Assembly (NCBI RefSeq): GCF_030812775.1
Contig: NZ_JAUSTI010000027.1
Coordinates: 1-59,408 of the forward strand
Source: Paenibacillus tundrae
GTDB taxonomy: Bacteria; Bacillota; Bacilli; Paenibacillales; Paenibacillaceae
Reading direction: 5' to 3'
DNA length: 59,408 nucleotides
Positions 1 through 8,484 of this stretch are shown here, one piece after another. A program made the translations under genes and the position numbers. The notes below the pieces were generated by a model. The model was given only the letters and a program-made list of their open reading frames with translations. It did not search any database and had not been told where the DNA came from. Every line of letters begins with the position of its first letter. Within the stretch, counting starts at the first letter, position 1.

Positions 1-6
1 CGCCAT

Positions 7-86
7 AAAAAAATATCCCCTCCAAGTCTCACTTGAACCCTCATGATAACATGAAGGTTTTTTTAAGTGTCTACTTAAAGGGGATA
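7..86 (-). terminator. Large interrupted hairpin terminator of the DUF4870 gene
   Basis: Read on the minus strand, a long stem broken by small internal loops is closed by AGGGGAT (79-85) with ATCCCCT (15-21). It continues through AAGTG/CACTT, GGTT/AACC and CATGA/TCATG around a 4-base loop. A run of seven Ts follows on the minus strand (complement of the A-run at 7-13). This is the layout of an intrinsic terminator for the minus-strand gene that stops at 139. The structure is seen in the sequence; its function is inferred. Confidence 0.6.
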
Positions 87-138
87 ATACCATTAAGCGG
101 GTTTTTCTTTATAGCTACCAGCCATATGGCAAAGTGGC

Positions 139-459
139 TTAGGCATATTCGCGCAGTACTTGGATTCCTTTGAACACATTGTACACAAAGCTCAAGCCAT
201 AAATAATAAAGAACAGAATGACAAATCCAAAAGCAGAAGCAACGTTCTGGGCAGTCACGAAAAAATAAATCAAAGGAATAGCAGCAATGAAGGGGAAGAT
301 GTGTGAAAATAAGGCTCTTTTGGCATGCCCTTCAATATAACGGTCACGTGCAACAATCCACACAATGATCGGGAACAGAAAAGGGGCAAAGAAAATACTG
401 AAATAGGATAATGCGGATAGTAACTGTCTCATAGCAGATCTCTCCTTTATTCGTTTCAT
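139..459 (-). CDS. Small DUF4870-like membrane protein
   Basis: A 106-residue protein with three hydrophobic segments (roughly residues 15-37, 50-70 and 74-96) and a polar N-terminus. The pattern, with a charged loop of the RDRYIEGHAKRALF type between the first two segments, resembles DUF4870/YtxA-like small integral membrane proteins of Firmicutes, whose function is unknown. The start ATG lies 6 to 10 bases after a good AGGAGA site on the minus strand (about 441-446). It stands alone and ends at the interrupted hairpin terminator near the window edge. The family call comes from topology and sequence feel, not a search. No catalytic residues are apparent. Confidence 0.6.
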   Translation of the reverse strand: MKRIKERSAMRQLLSALSYFSIFFAPFLFPIIVWIVARDRYIEGHAKRALFSHIFPFIAAIPLIYFFVTAQNVASAFGFVILFFIIYGLSFVYNVFKGIQVLREYA

Positions 460-680
460 TCATAAGTATGTATGCAATGGATTACCCATCAGGTTCAGTC
501 ATAAATCGATCTAAAGCTTTTTTCATAAGATGTTGGGGTATGATATCCATCGTGCCCGCTTTTTGTCATCGTATTCGCTGAAGGAATTGCATATGTGTTA
601 TTTGTGGTAGAGACAGGAGGGAGTTGAACGAGGTGTTTGAAGCATTGATGATGAAAATTATTAATTATTTCATAAAAGTA

Positions 681-708
681 TTGAAAAATAATGAAATGAG
701 AGTATAAT
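681..708 (+). promoter_or_regulatory. Sigma-A promoter of tRNA-Arg
   Basis: TTGAAA (681-686), a 16-base spacer and TATAAT (703-708) lie 33 bases before the first tRNA-Arg gene. The second tRNA-Arg copy has an unrelated promoter, so the shared repeat begins at the tRNA itself. Confidence 0.75.
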
Positions 709-740
709 AGAGATCACGCGGTATTTTTTAATACATATTT

Positions 741-814
<74 letters not shown>

Positions 815-819
815 TAAGA

Positions 820-845
820 AAAGACTTCCTTCGGGAAGTCTTTTT
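820..845 (+). terminator. Terminator of tRNA-Arg copy 1
   Basis: AAAGACTTCC and GGAAGTCTTT form a 10-bp stem closed by a TTCG tetraloop, followed by a T-run. The same hairpin recurs four times in the window (here, 951-976, and twice at the other tRNA-Arg locus), always behind a tRNA-Arg 3' end or a remnant of one. Confidence 0.88.
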
Positions 846-950
846 GCGTTCTAGGAATAAGAACCCCGATGGTTCGTCGGAGCATTCGCTTCGAGAGCAC
901 CACTTCGCAGTCTCGACTGCAAGGAGAGTATCCCTACTGGGACGTAAGAA

Positions 951-976
951 AAAGACTTCCTTCGGGAAGTTTTTTT
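951..976 (+). terminator. Second copy of the tRNA-Arg terminator
   Basis: ACTTCC-TTCG-GGAAGT with flanking A/T pairing and a seven-T run. It belongs to the second tandem unit and would catch read-through from the tRNA-Arg promoter before the methyltransferase gene. Confidence 0.75.
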
Positions 977-1147
977 GCGTTCTAGGGATGAGACCCCTGA
1001 TGGTTCGTCGGAGATCGGCTTCTCTAGCACGATTACTTCGCAAGTTATAGTTTAAAACTATCAATTATATAACATTTATATATTTTATTGATAAGATGTT
1101 TTGTGCCACAATGAACTGTATCAACGATGAAAGCGAAGGTGGTATAG

Positions 1148-1921
1148 ATGCAATCATTGAATCAATGGAAGGCAGATGAATACGACAATAAACTGGCTTT
1201 TGTTTCGGGGTACGGCAAAAATCTCATTTCGTGGTTACAGCCTCAAAAGGGTGAATATATATTAGATTTAGGCTGCGGAACAGGAGATCTGACACATGAG
1301 ATATCTTTGTACGAGGTTGAGGCCGTTGGTATAGATGCATCCTCAGATATGATTCGGCGTGCACGTGACAAGTATCCCCATCTTGAATTTAGGGAAGGGG
1401 ACGGTCATCATTTTGAGACAAACAGGCTTTTTGATGCCATCTTCTCTAATGCCGCTCTACATTGGATGCGTAATCCCCAACTTGTAGTCAGCAGCATATG
1501 GAATGCATTGAAGCCAGGAGGGCGTTTCGTGGCTGAGTTTGGCGGGAAAGGGAATGTTGACATTATTATTCATGTACTGGAAGAGGTGTTAGAGCGCAGC
1601 ACAGGTATGAATGCATCGGCTAGAAATCCGTGGTACTTTCCAACGATCGGAGAGTATAGCTCGCTTTTGGAGAAACAAGGATTTATGGTGCGACAGTCCT
1701 ATCATTATGACCGACCAACTAAGCTGTCAGATGGAGAACAGGGAATCGAGGGCTGGTTAGCCCAATTTGGCGGAGATTATTTTGAAGGGCTGCATTCAGA
1801 ACAGATACATGAGATCTGCATTGAAACAAGTAAGCTTGTTGTGCCAAAGCTATGGAAACAAGACGCGATTTATGCTGATTATAAACGTTTACGCGTGGAA
1901 GCAGTGAAACCTATTAGTTAA
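1148..1921 (+). CDS. Class I SAM-dependent methyltransferase
   Basis: A 257-residue cytosolic protein of the Methyltransf_11/25 type, similar in layout to trans-aconitate methyltransferase and UbiE-like enzymes. Motif I, the SAM-binding loop, is DLGCGTGDL at residues 40-48. The acidic residue ending strand 2 is the D of GIDASSDM near residue 77, and the post-motif AIFSNAALHWM sits near 98-108. The first six residues already fit the family N-terminus (LNQWKADEYD), and a GAAGGTGG ribosome binding site lies just upstream. The substrate cannot be told from sequence; small acids or quinone-like compounds are typical of relatives. It lies alone between the tRNA-Arg repeats, behind two terminators and before a strong hairpin, so it is probably monocistronic. 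Confidence 0.88.
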   Translation: MQSLNQWKADEYDNKLAFVSGYGKNLISWLQPQKGEYILDLGCGTGDLTHEISLYEVEAVGIDASSDMIRRARDKYPHLEFREGDGHHFETNRLFDAIFSNAALHWMRNPQLVVSSIWNALKPGGRFVAEFGGKGNVDIIIHVLEEVLERSTGMNASARNPWYFPTIGEYSSLLEKQGFMVRQSYHYDRPTKLSDGEQGIEGWLAQFGGDYFEGLHSEQIHEICIETSKLVVPKLWKQDAIYADYKRLRVEAVKPIS

Positions 1922-2013
1922 AAAAATGATAATTAAGTTGTTATGTGAATTAAAATGAAGAAATGAAATTTTTGCAGTAAAACAATATATGTAGGGTAGT
2001 TCACGATGACTAG

Positions 2014-2056
2014 GGATCAAATACCTCTTTTGTTAGAGGTTTTTGATCCTATTTGT
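2014..2056 (+). terminator. Terminator after the methyltransferase gene
   Basis: GGATCAAATACCTCT pairs with AGAGGTTTTTGATCC (15 bp, one mismatch) around a TTTGTT loop, followed by TATTTGTTTG. It sits 92 bases past the stop codon. Confidence 0.7.
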
Positions 2057-2318
2057 TTGTTGGTTCTACAGGCATAGAATTAAATCGACAAAAAATGCAA
2101 TTTTAATATTTTTTAGGTACATAAGAACCATATAAGTAATTTCTATATCATTTTTGTTATTATTTAGAAGGAAAATGTGGTATTTTGGTAGAATAATTTA
2201 CCAAGGGTCAATCTTCTTGCAGATTGGAAGGTGAAATTGTCGCAGGTATTGCAGTGCTTGCTAGCGCAGGAACCCATCATTTGGTGAGGTATTCACATTA
2301 TAAAGGAGGGGCATAGCC
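2057..2318 (+). other. AT-rich leader of the subtilase gene
   Basis: No gene is seen. The first half is very AT-rich. A small hairpin (CAATCT/AGATTG) lies near 2209-2226. A strong AAAGGAGGGG ribosome binding site at 2302-2311 fixes the TTG start at 2319. No convincing -35/-10 pair could be chosen. Confidence 0.4.
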
Positions 2319-5300
2319 TTGAGTAAACGATTGATATCCATGTTATTAAGTGTTCTTATGATTTTTTCTATTATTCTACCAGCGGCTGGAGCCGCTCCCG
2401 CAGATTCAGTTGTTCTGCTTGAGAATATGCCAAGCAAGGCCGAAGCGAAACAGTGGAGGGATATTCTTGCAGGGCGAGAGGCTAGGCTTGCAGCAGATCC
2501 ATTTTTGGATGAAAGCCTGGAAGGTCTGGGCGGAGAGAATACACGAGTCATCGTTGAGCTTTCCGATAAACCCGTCGCTGTAGCGCAAGGTGAATCAACC
2601 CTCGAAGGAAAATCTTTTACCTCCTCTATGGAAACAAAGGCTGTGACTCAAGTCGAGCAGCAACAACAGTCATTTGTACATAGCCTCACTCAGAAAAAAA
2701 TCAAACATGAAGTATTGGAAAATTACGCATATGCCCTGAATGGTGTAGCCATTGAAGTGAAGGGAAACCAATTGGGACAATTGCTTCGCATACCTGGTGT
2801 AGTCAGTATTTATCCGGATCTGGAAGTTACACTGGGCCCTGAAACGGATGAAGTAAATCCGTATATGAAAGACACAGCTCCTTTTATTGGTGCGCCTGAA
2901 GTATGGGATTTGGGATACAAGGGGAATGGCATCAAAGTGGGCGTGATTGATACAGGGATCGATTACGAACATCCGAACCTGCAAGAAGCTTACAAGGGTG
3001 GATGGGATTTTGTAGACAACGATAGTGATCCGTATGAAGCGACCTATCAAGAATGGAAAGCATCTGGACAGCCTGAGTTCAATGCTAATGGCAGTGCTTA
3101 TTACACTTCTCATGGTACGCACGTAGCGGGTACAATTGCAGCGCGTGAAGCAGGAGATTATGGCATTGTTGGCGTTGCTCCAGAAGCGGACATTTATGCT
3201 TATCGTGTTCTGGGGCCTTACGGCAGTGGACAAACCTCTTGGGTACTTGGAGGAATAGACCGTTCAGTTAAAGATGGGATGGATGTTATTAACCTCTCTT
3301 TGGGTAATTCAGCGAATGACCCAAGTTATGTTACATCTGTAGCTCTTAACAATGCAATGCTTTCTGGTGTTACAGCGGTAGTGGCAAGTGGTAACGATGG
3401 GCCGAATCGCTATACACTCGGATCTCCGGGTGCATCCGCTATGGCTATTACGGTTGGTAACTCTACTGGGCCTAGCCAGCTGATTACAGCTAATACTCAT
3501 TTCTCAATTGGTGATGTGGGCGATGAAACTTCACCAGAGCAACAACCTGAGTTAGAACAGTCTCCAGAACTAGGAACAGCGCCTGAAATAGTAGTGCCTG
3601 TTGTTCAAGAACAAGACACGCAGACAACTACCCCTGAGGAAGAAGTGGTCGTGACTGCTCCTGAAGAAGGTGGAGCAAGTGAGGAGTCCATAACTTCTGA
3701 CGAAACAGTTTCTACTAATTCAGAGCAAGTTGGAAGTGAAACAGAAGCAACTGCTGATGTCGAGGCTTCGAACGAAGAAGACGTTGTTACAGAAAATAAT
3801 GATCAACCAGTTTCGCCTTCTACAACAGAAGAAGCTTCTACTAAAGCTGCTGCTCCAGTAGAAGAGGAGTCCGTTATTGCACCGACTGAAACGGAAATCG
3901 CTCCACTGGCTGTTACAGAATCCGTTTATCGTTTAGATCTGATGGGCTGGAGTCTGTCAGCAGATCCTGAATCAGTATTGACTGATGAATACAAGTTGGA
4001 ATTCGCAGGACTTGGTAAACCGACTGAGTTTGAAGGTAAGGATTTTACAGGAAAAGTGGCTTTGATCCAACGTGGTGAGCTAGCATTTGTTGAGAAGATC
4101 GCTAATGCTAAAGCGGCTGGAGCCGTAGCTGTTATTGTATATAACAATATTCCGGGTCCAATCGGCGTAAGTCTGGGTGATAATTTTGAGCTAATTCCGA
4201 CGCTGAGTATGACGAAGGAAGATGGAGAGGTTATTAAGGCAGCACTAGATGCGGGACAACCCATTGAAGTAAGCTTTAGTGATTTCGAACGTGATCAAAC
4301 ACCAGGCGATGAAATGAATTCATCCAGTTCCCGTGGCCCAGCGAAGGTAACTCTCGATATCAAGCCGGATATCGTTGCTCCGGGTACAAGTATCTTGTCT
4401 ACAATTCCTGCTTACGGCAAAGACGAGCCTGCTGCAGACTACACTCAAGCTTATGATCGTAAAACAGGTACAAGTATGGCTACACCGCACGTAGCAGGTC
4501 TTATTGCACTGTTGATTGAGAAACATCCAGATTGGACACCATTTGATATCAAAGTAGCACTTATGAACAATGGTAAAGTGCTCGATACCAATCAATTTGA
4601 TGTGTTTGATCAAGGTGCAGGTCGTATTCAGGCTGTAAATACGATTGATCCCGTTGCACTGATTAAAGTGCTGGATGTAACACAGTATACAGAGAGTGGC
4701 TCGCTTGTCGAAAAAGAAAATATCACCGGTAGCATTAATTACGGTAACTTTTTGAGAACAGATGAAAAGACAGTTACCAAAACGATTAAAGTTGAAGCAC
4801 TGAACGGTAGTGGCGGTGATTACACAGTAAATGTTAATCCAACTCGTACGGTTCCAGGTGTATCGGTAGCTGTAGACAAGACTTCATTCACGCTGAACGG
4901 TGAGGAAGAGCTGGCAGTTACAATTACAGTTCCTCAAGGGGTTACTGCTGTAACTGAGGCACAAGGATACATTGAACTATCGAATGGAACGAATACTTTT
5001 ACAGTGCCTTATGTAGCTCATTTCAACGTTACGTTGAGTGGGGTTAAATACATTGAAACAGTAACAGGTGATGTGAAAAATCCATTCCATTATCCACTGA
5101 AGGCTGATGGAACATTAGACACACTTAATGTAGCCATGGAATTTTACAATCCAATGACATTTGCACTGATTGAAATCTATGATGGTCTTGACCCAGAGGG
5201 TGGATATTATGAAGATGGATACATCGGATCTATCTTTGGTAACTATTTCAACTTCAATGCCAATGCCAGATACAATCTAGCATGGAGTGGTAATTATTCA

Positions 5301-6365
5301 GATTATATTACCGACGAAGTGACTGAGATTCCGGATGGTCTGTATACGGTTGATATCACTGCGCTCGGTGCTGATGGTAAGACGTATAAAGAAGATACAC
5401 CTCCATTTTTGGTGAAGAAAACAGCTCCAATTGTAACGGCACCAGAAGCGTTGGAATTTAAGCAAGATGAATCTGTTATCATTAACGGTAGCGTAGAAGA
5501 CTTGTATTTCCGAGTTGCACCTGCACTTGCGAATGGCTGGGACATTAATTTTGATCCAGCGGCTTCCTTGGAAGCTACGTATGTGGTGAAAAAGGAAGAT
5601 GGTTCGATTGTTAAAGAAGATGCATTTGAAATACAGGCCGATGGTAGCTTCAATCTTTCGTTGGAGGATAGCGCTGCAGGTGAATATACCGTTGAATTGA
5701 CGGTTAAAGACCAACAAGGGCTTTCTGGTACAGCGACAACTACGCTGACCATTCAATCGACGGTGACTGAGCCGGAAACTCCTGCAAAAGGAGCACCTGG
5801 AACACCTGTATTGTCTCACAATAACGGTGGTGGCAACGGTCTTTTGGAAGGGACGTACACAGTTAGCATGAACTTGTGGTGGGGCGAGAACGCAACGAGC
5901 TACAAGTTATATGAAGATGGAGTTTTAATTGACACGCAAAAATTGACGTACAATGCTCCTTCGGCACAGTTTGCTCAGACGAAAATTACGGGTAAATCTA
6001 ATGGCACATATACGTATGTAGCTGAGCTAACCAATGACAAGGGAACAACGCGGAGCCAGACGCTGACTGTACGGGTTGCAAATGCATCCCCAGGAAAAGC
6101 AGTTCTTTCCCAAGATAACTGGGATGGAGATGGCAACTATAAAGTAACGATGAACTTGTGGTGGGGAACCAATGCTACTGAATACCGCCTTTATGAGAAT
6201 GATGAGTTGATCGATACGCAAGAGCTCCAAGCGGCAACGCCTCAGGCTCAAAGCGCTGTAAGTGTTTTGTCTGGTAAGGCATCAGGCACGTATACGTATC
6301 GAGCAGAGCTGATCAACGCAGCGGGAGTGACCAGCACGGATACAATCACGGTTAAAGTGAAGTAA
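2319..6365 (+). CDS. Secreted multidomain subtilisin-like serine protease (S8, Vpr-type)
   Basis: A 1348-residue exported protease. The TTG start is fixed by AAAGGAGGGG 7 bases upstream. A signal peptide (residues 1 to about 26, ending near AGAAPA) is followed by an inhibitor-I9-type propeptide (about 60-165) and the S8 domain, with Asp211 (VIDTGID), His265 (SHGTHVAGT), oxyanion Asn359 (ASGNDGP) and Ser719 (GTSMATPH). As in Vpr-like enzymes, a PA domain (about 555-665) interrupts the catalytic domain. Unusually, an acidic Glu/Thr/Ser/Pro stretch of about 130 residues (400-530) precedes it. Behind the catalytic domain are Ig/FnIII-like regions and two related C-terminal repeats of about 85 residues sharing a MNLWWG motif (about 1170-1260 and 1265-1348), of a kind also seen in bacilli glycoside hydrolases. 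No sortase or S-layer anchor is seen. The likely role is extracellular protein degradation. Confidence 0.93.
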   Translation: MSKRLISMLLSVLMIFSIILPAAGAAPADSVVLLENMPSKAEAKQWRDILAGREARLAADPFLDESLEGLGGENTRVIVELSDKPVAVAQGESTLEGKSFTSSMETKAVTQVEQQQQSFVHSLTQKKIKHEVLENYAYALNGVAIEVKGNQLGQLLRIPGVVSIYPDLEVTLGPETDEVNPYMKDTAPFIGAPEVWDLGYKGNGIKVGVIDTGIDYEHPNLQEAYKGGWDFVDNDSDPYEATYQEWKASGQPEFNANGSAYYTSHGTHVAGTIAAREAGDYGIVGVAPEADIYAYRVLGPYGSGQTSWVLGGIDRSVKDGMDVINLSLGNSANDPSYVTSVALNNAMLSGVTAVVASGNDGPNRYTLGSPGASAMAITVGNSTGPSQLITANTHFSIGDVGDETSPEQQPELEQSPELGTAPEIVVPVVQEQDTQTTTPEEEVVVTAPEEGGASEESITSDETVSTNSEQVGSETEATADVEASNEEDVVTENNDQPVSPSTTEEASTKAAAPVEEESVIAPTETEIAPLAVTESVYRLDLMGWSLSADPESVLTDEYKLEFAGLGKPTEFEGKDFTGKVALIQRGELAFVEKIANAKAAGAVAVIVYNNIPGPIGVSLGDNFELIPTLSMTKEDGEVIKAALDAGQPIEVSFSDFERDQTPGDEMNSSSSRGPAKVTLDIKPDIVAPGTSILSTIPAYGKDEPAADYTQAYDRKTGTSMATPHVAGLIALLIEKHPDWTPFDIKVALMNNGKVLDTNQFDVFDQGAGRIQAVNTIDPVALIKVLDVTQYTESGSLVEKENITGSINYGNFLRTDEKTVTKTIKVEALNGSGGDYTVNVNPTRTVPGVSVAVDKTSFTLNGEEELAVTITVPQGVTAVTEAQGYIELSNGTNTFTVPYVAHFNVTLSGVKYIETVTGDVKNPFHYPLKADGTLDTLNVAMEFYNPMTFALIEIYDGLDPEGGYYEDGYIGSIFGNYFNFNANARYNLAWSGNYSDYITDEVTEIPDGLYTVDITALGADGKTYKEDTPPFLVKKTAPIVTAPEALEFKQDESVIINGSVEDLYFRVAPALANGWDINFDPAASLEATYVVKKEDGSIVKEDAFEIQADGSFNLSLEDSAAGEYTVELTVKDQQGLSGTATTTLTIQSTVTEPETPAKGAPGTPVLSHNNGGGNGLLEGTYTVSMNLWWGENATSYKLYEDGVLIDTQKLTYNAPSAQFAQTKITGKSNGTYTYVAELTNDKGTTRSQTLTVRVANASPGKAVLSQDNWDGDGNYKVTMNLWWGTNATEYRLYENDELIDTQELQAATPQAQSAVSVLSGKASGTYTYRAELINAAGVTSTDTITVKVK

Positions 6366-6410
6366 AGTTGCTTACTTGAGAGTGTATTAATGAAGGAATT
6401 TGTATGTACT

Positions 6411-6453
6411 AAAACGGCCCCCATTCCTTATTTGAGGATGGGGGCCGTTTTAT
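6411..6453 (+). terminator. Terminator of the subtilase gene
   Basis: AAAACGGCCCCCATTCC and GGATGGGGGCCGTTTT form a near-perfect GC-rich stem with a short loop and flanking A/T runs on both sides. It could therefore also stop minus-strand transcription of the convergent transporter gene ending at 6527. Confidence 0.92.
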
Positions 6454-6526
6454 TTATCAATGTACTGAAGAGAGAAGACAATGTGTGTAGGTCATTAAGT
6501 CTAGCTATGATTCGTATAATGGGAAA

Positions 6527-7756
6527 CTAACCAATCATTCGATTCTTGCTAGCTTGAATGCCTGTGATTAACAGACCAACGGCAAGGACTACTTGAACTA
6601 ATAATGGGAAAGTCCACCCTTTCGTCCAGTCATGAAGCATGCCTAGCAGTAATGGACCAACTGCTGCCAGCATATATCCGAACGATTGAGCCATACCAGA
6701 CAGATTTGCGGCTTGTCTTGCATCCTTTGTACGAAGGACGAAGAACATGGTCACCAATCCAAACGAAGCACCAGCGCCTACTCCTGCCAATGTGACACCT
6801 ATAGTCACTAGGGAAGAAACTCCGCTTAATAATAAGGCGTAACCAACAATTAACGATGAGCACGTTACGGTTGTCAGTATACGTTGATCTTGAGTTCTGC
6901 CGGCAAGGATTGGAACGATAAAGGTTACTGGTACGCTAACCATTTGCATAAGCGAAAGCATCCAGCCTGCTGATGTAGCACTGAAACCTTGCTCGGTGAG
7001 TATCTCTGGAAGCCAAGTAATTGTTGTATAAAATATTAAAGATTGTAGCCCCATAAACAAGGTAATATACCAAGCTAGGGAAGAAGATCGGAGACGCACA
7101 GGTGTGCCTTCGCTCGAAGAAGCAACGTAGAGCAGGCGTTGGCGTCCCGCAGCAACTTGTGGTAGCCACAGAAGGAGTGCTAGCAAGGATAACACTGCCC
7201 ATATGCCTAACGAAGCACGCCAGCCCATAGAGGTTGCTCCGGCGATGGGTACACTGACACCTGAAGAGATCGCGCCAAATATATTCATGGACACAGAGTA
7301 CAATCCGGTCACGATCCCTACGCGTAGTGGAAAGTCACGTTTGATTAAACTCGGTAACAATACGTTGCTTAACGCGATGCCACACCCCAAAATACCAGTT
7401 CCAATATACAGAGAAATAACCGAGGGCAACAGACGTAAAAGTACACCTATCGTTACAATGAGCACAGCCATCAGCAGTGCGGACTCTATTCCTAATCGTT
7501 TAGCTAGGCGGGGTGCAAATGGAGATACTGCTGCAAAAGCTAGCAAGGGAAGCGAGGTTAGGAGGCCTGCCAACGTATGTCCGATCCCCGTATCTGCCCG
7601 GATCATTTCTACAACGGGACCTGTTGCTGTGATAGGGGAACGCATCGTTGCGGCTATAACGATAATGCCTGCTAGCAATAAGCCGTATCTTTTGGATGCG
7701 GTGGAATGTTTAGTTTCGTCAGGTGTTGACGATTGTTGATGTGTTGAAGCTGACAT
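6527..7756 (-). CDS. MFS transporter, CynX/NimT-like
   Basis: A 409-residue inner-membrane protein with about twelve hydrophobic helices in two halves. After a polar N-terminus it shows MRSPITATGPVVEMIRADTG, a signature of the CynX/NimT (cyanate / 2-nitroimidazole) branch of the major facilitator superfamily, then APRLAKRLG in the loop between helices 2 and 3. ATG at 7756 (minus strand) is preceded by AGGAGAT at 7763-7769. The substrate cannot be assigned. Relatives are proton-linked exporters or anion transporters. It converges on the subtilase gene, shares its terminator region, and lies within the segment bounded by the inverted tRNA-Arg repeats. Confidence 0.85.
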   Translation of the reverse strand: MSASTHQQSSTPDETKHSTASKRYGLLLAGIIVIAATMRSPITATGPVVEMIRADTGIGHTLAGLLTSLPLLAFAAVSPFAPRLAKRLGIESALLMAVLIVTIGVLLRLLPSVISLYIGTGILGCGIALSNVLLPSLIKRDFPLRVGIVTGLYSVSMNIFGAISSGVSVPIAGATSMGWRASLGIWAVLSLLALLLWLPQVAAGRQRLLYVASSSEGTPVRLRSSSLAWYITLFMGLQSLIFYTTITWLPEILTEQGFSATSAGWMLSLMQMVSVPVTFIVPILAGRTQDQRILTTVTCSSLIVGYALLLSGVSSLVTIGVTLAGVGAGASFGLVTMFFVLRTKDARQAANLSGMAQSFGYMLAAVGPLLLGMLHDWTKGWTFPLLVQVVLAVGLLITGIQASKNRMIG

Positions 7757-7884
7757 AATTAGATCTCCTATTTTTCTAAAGAATGATAATTAATATGTAT
7801 GGATTGTTACATATCCATTCGCCAAGCATAACACTTTGTGTCAAGTCAGAACAATCCAATTGAAAGAGGATTCACCCCCTGAAC

Positions 7885-7911
7885 GCAAAAAAACTTCCCG
7901 AAGGAAGTTTT
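7885..7911 (-). terminator. Second terminator of the tRNA-Arg copy 2 locus
   Basis: On the minus strand AAAACTTCC-TTCG-GGAAGTTTT is followed by a T-run. It lies behind a perfect copy of the last 14 tRNA bases (7920-7933). Confidence 0.8.
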
Positions 7912-8015
7912 CTTAGATACGTCCCAGGAGGGATACTCTTTGCAGTCGAGACTGAAAAGTTTATGCTCTCGAAGCGAATGCTCCGACGAACCATTGGGGT
8001 TCTCATCCCTAGAAC

Positions 8016-8042
8016 GCAAAAAAACTTCCCGAAGGAAGTTTT
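8016..8042 (-). terminator. Terminator of tRNA-Arg copy 2
   Basis: On the minus strand AAAACTTCC-TTCG-GGAAGTTTT ends in a seven-T run, eight bases behind the tRNA. Confidence 0.87.
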
Positions 8043-8050
8043 CTTAGATA

Positions 8051-8124
<74 letters not shown>

Positions 8125-8147
8125 ATGAAATTTTTCAAGCAAAAATG

Positions 8148-8176
8148 ATTTTATCATAAATAATGATGAATATCAA
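8148..8176 (-). promoter_or_regulatory. Promoter of tRNA-Arg copy 2
   Basis: On the minus strand TTGATA (8171-8176), a 17-base spacer ending in TGA, and TAAAAT (8148-8153) make an extended -10 promoter. It lies 24 bases before the tRNA. Confidence 0.7.
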
Positions 8177-8484
8177 ACATTTTATTAACGTATTATTTTT
8201 GTATATGAAATTTGGCGTCCAATGTGTTTTTTTCATTATAATTCAGGTTATGTTAGAATATCAGGAGAACTCAGAAAATAGATCGCTTTTTGCTTAATAT
8301 ACGAGCCTTTTGCAACACATGCTAAGCGTTTTTTCGATGAGCACGGTGTAGTTCAAGGTGATTCAGTTCGTCTGAATTTTGATTCCGTGAACTCCTTAAG
8401 AGGACAATCGAGTGATGCAAAATGTGGATACATCTATTTATCATCGTTTCCATATGAAAATCAAAAAATAGAGGAGGTGCTCTT
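8177..8484 (+). other. Intergenic region before the helical-repeat gene
   Basis: AT-rich, with no convincing gene. A 61-codon open frame at 8387-8572 crosses the start of the next gene and looks like a chance frame. Imperfect CGCTT/AAGCG pairing around 8283-8337 followed by TTTTTT is a weak terminator-like structure. A strong GAGGAGGTG site at 8471-8479 serves the next gene. Confidence 0.4.

Noticed and set aside
930..944. Second tRNA-Arg gene in tandem
   Set aside because: Only the T-arm/acceptor 3' end is present; no D-arm or anticodon arm, so it is a remnant.
844..1050. 68-codon open frame across the tandem tRNA-Arg tail
   Set aside because: It runs through terminators and repeat sequence, has no ribosome site, and reflects the repeat rather than a gene.
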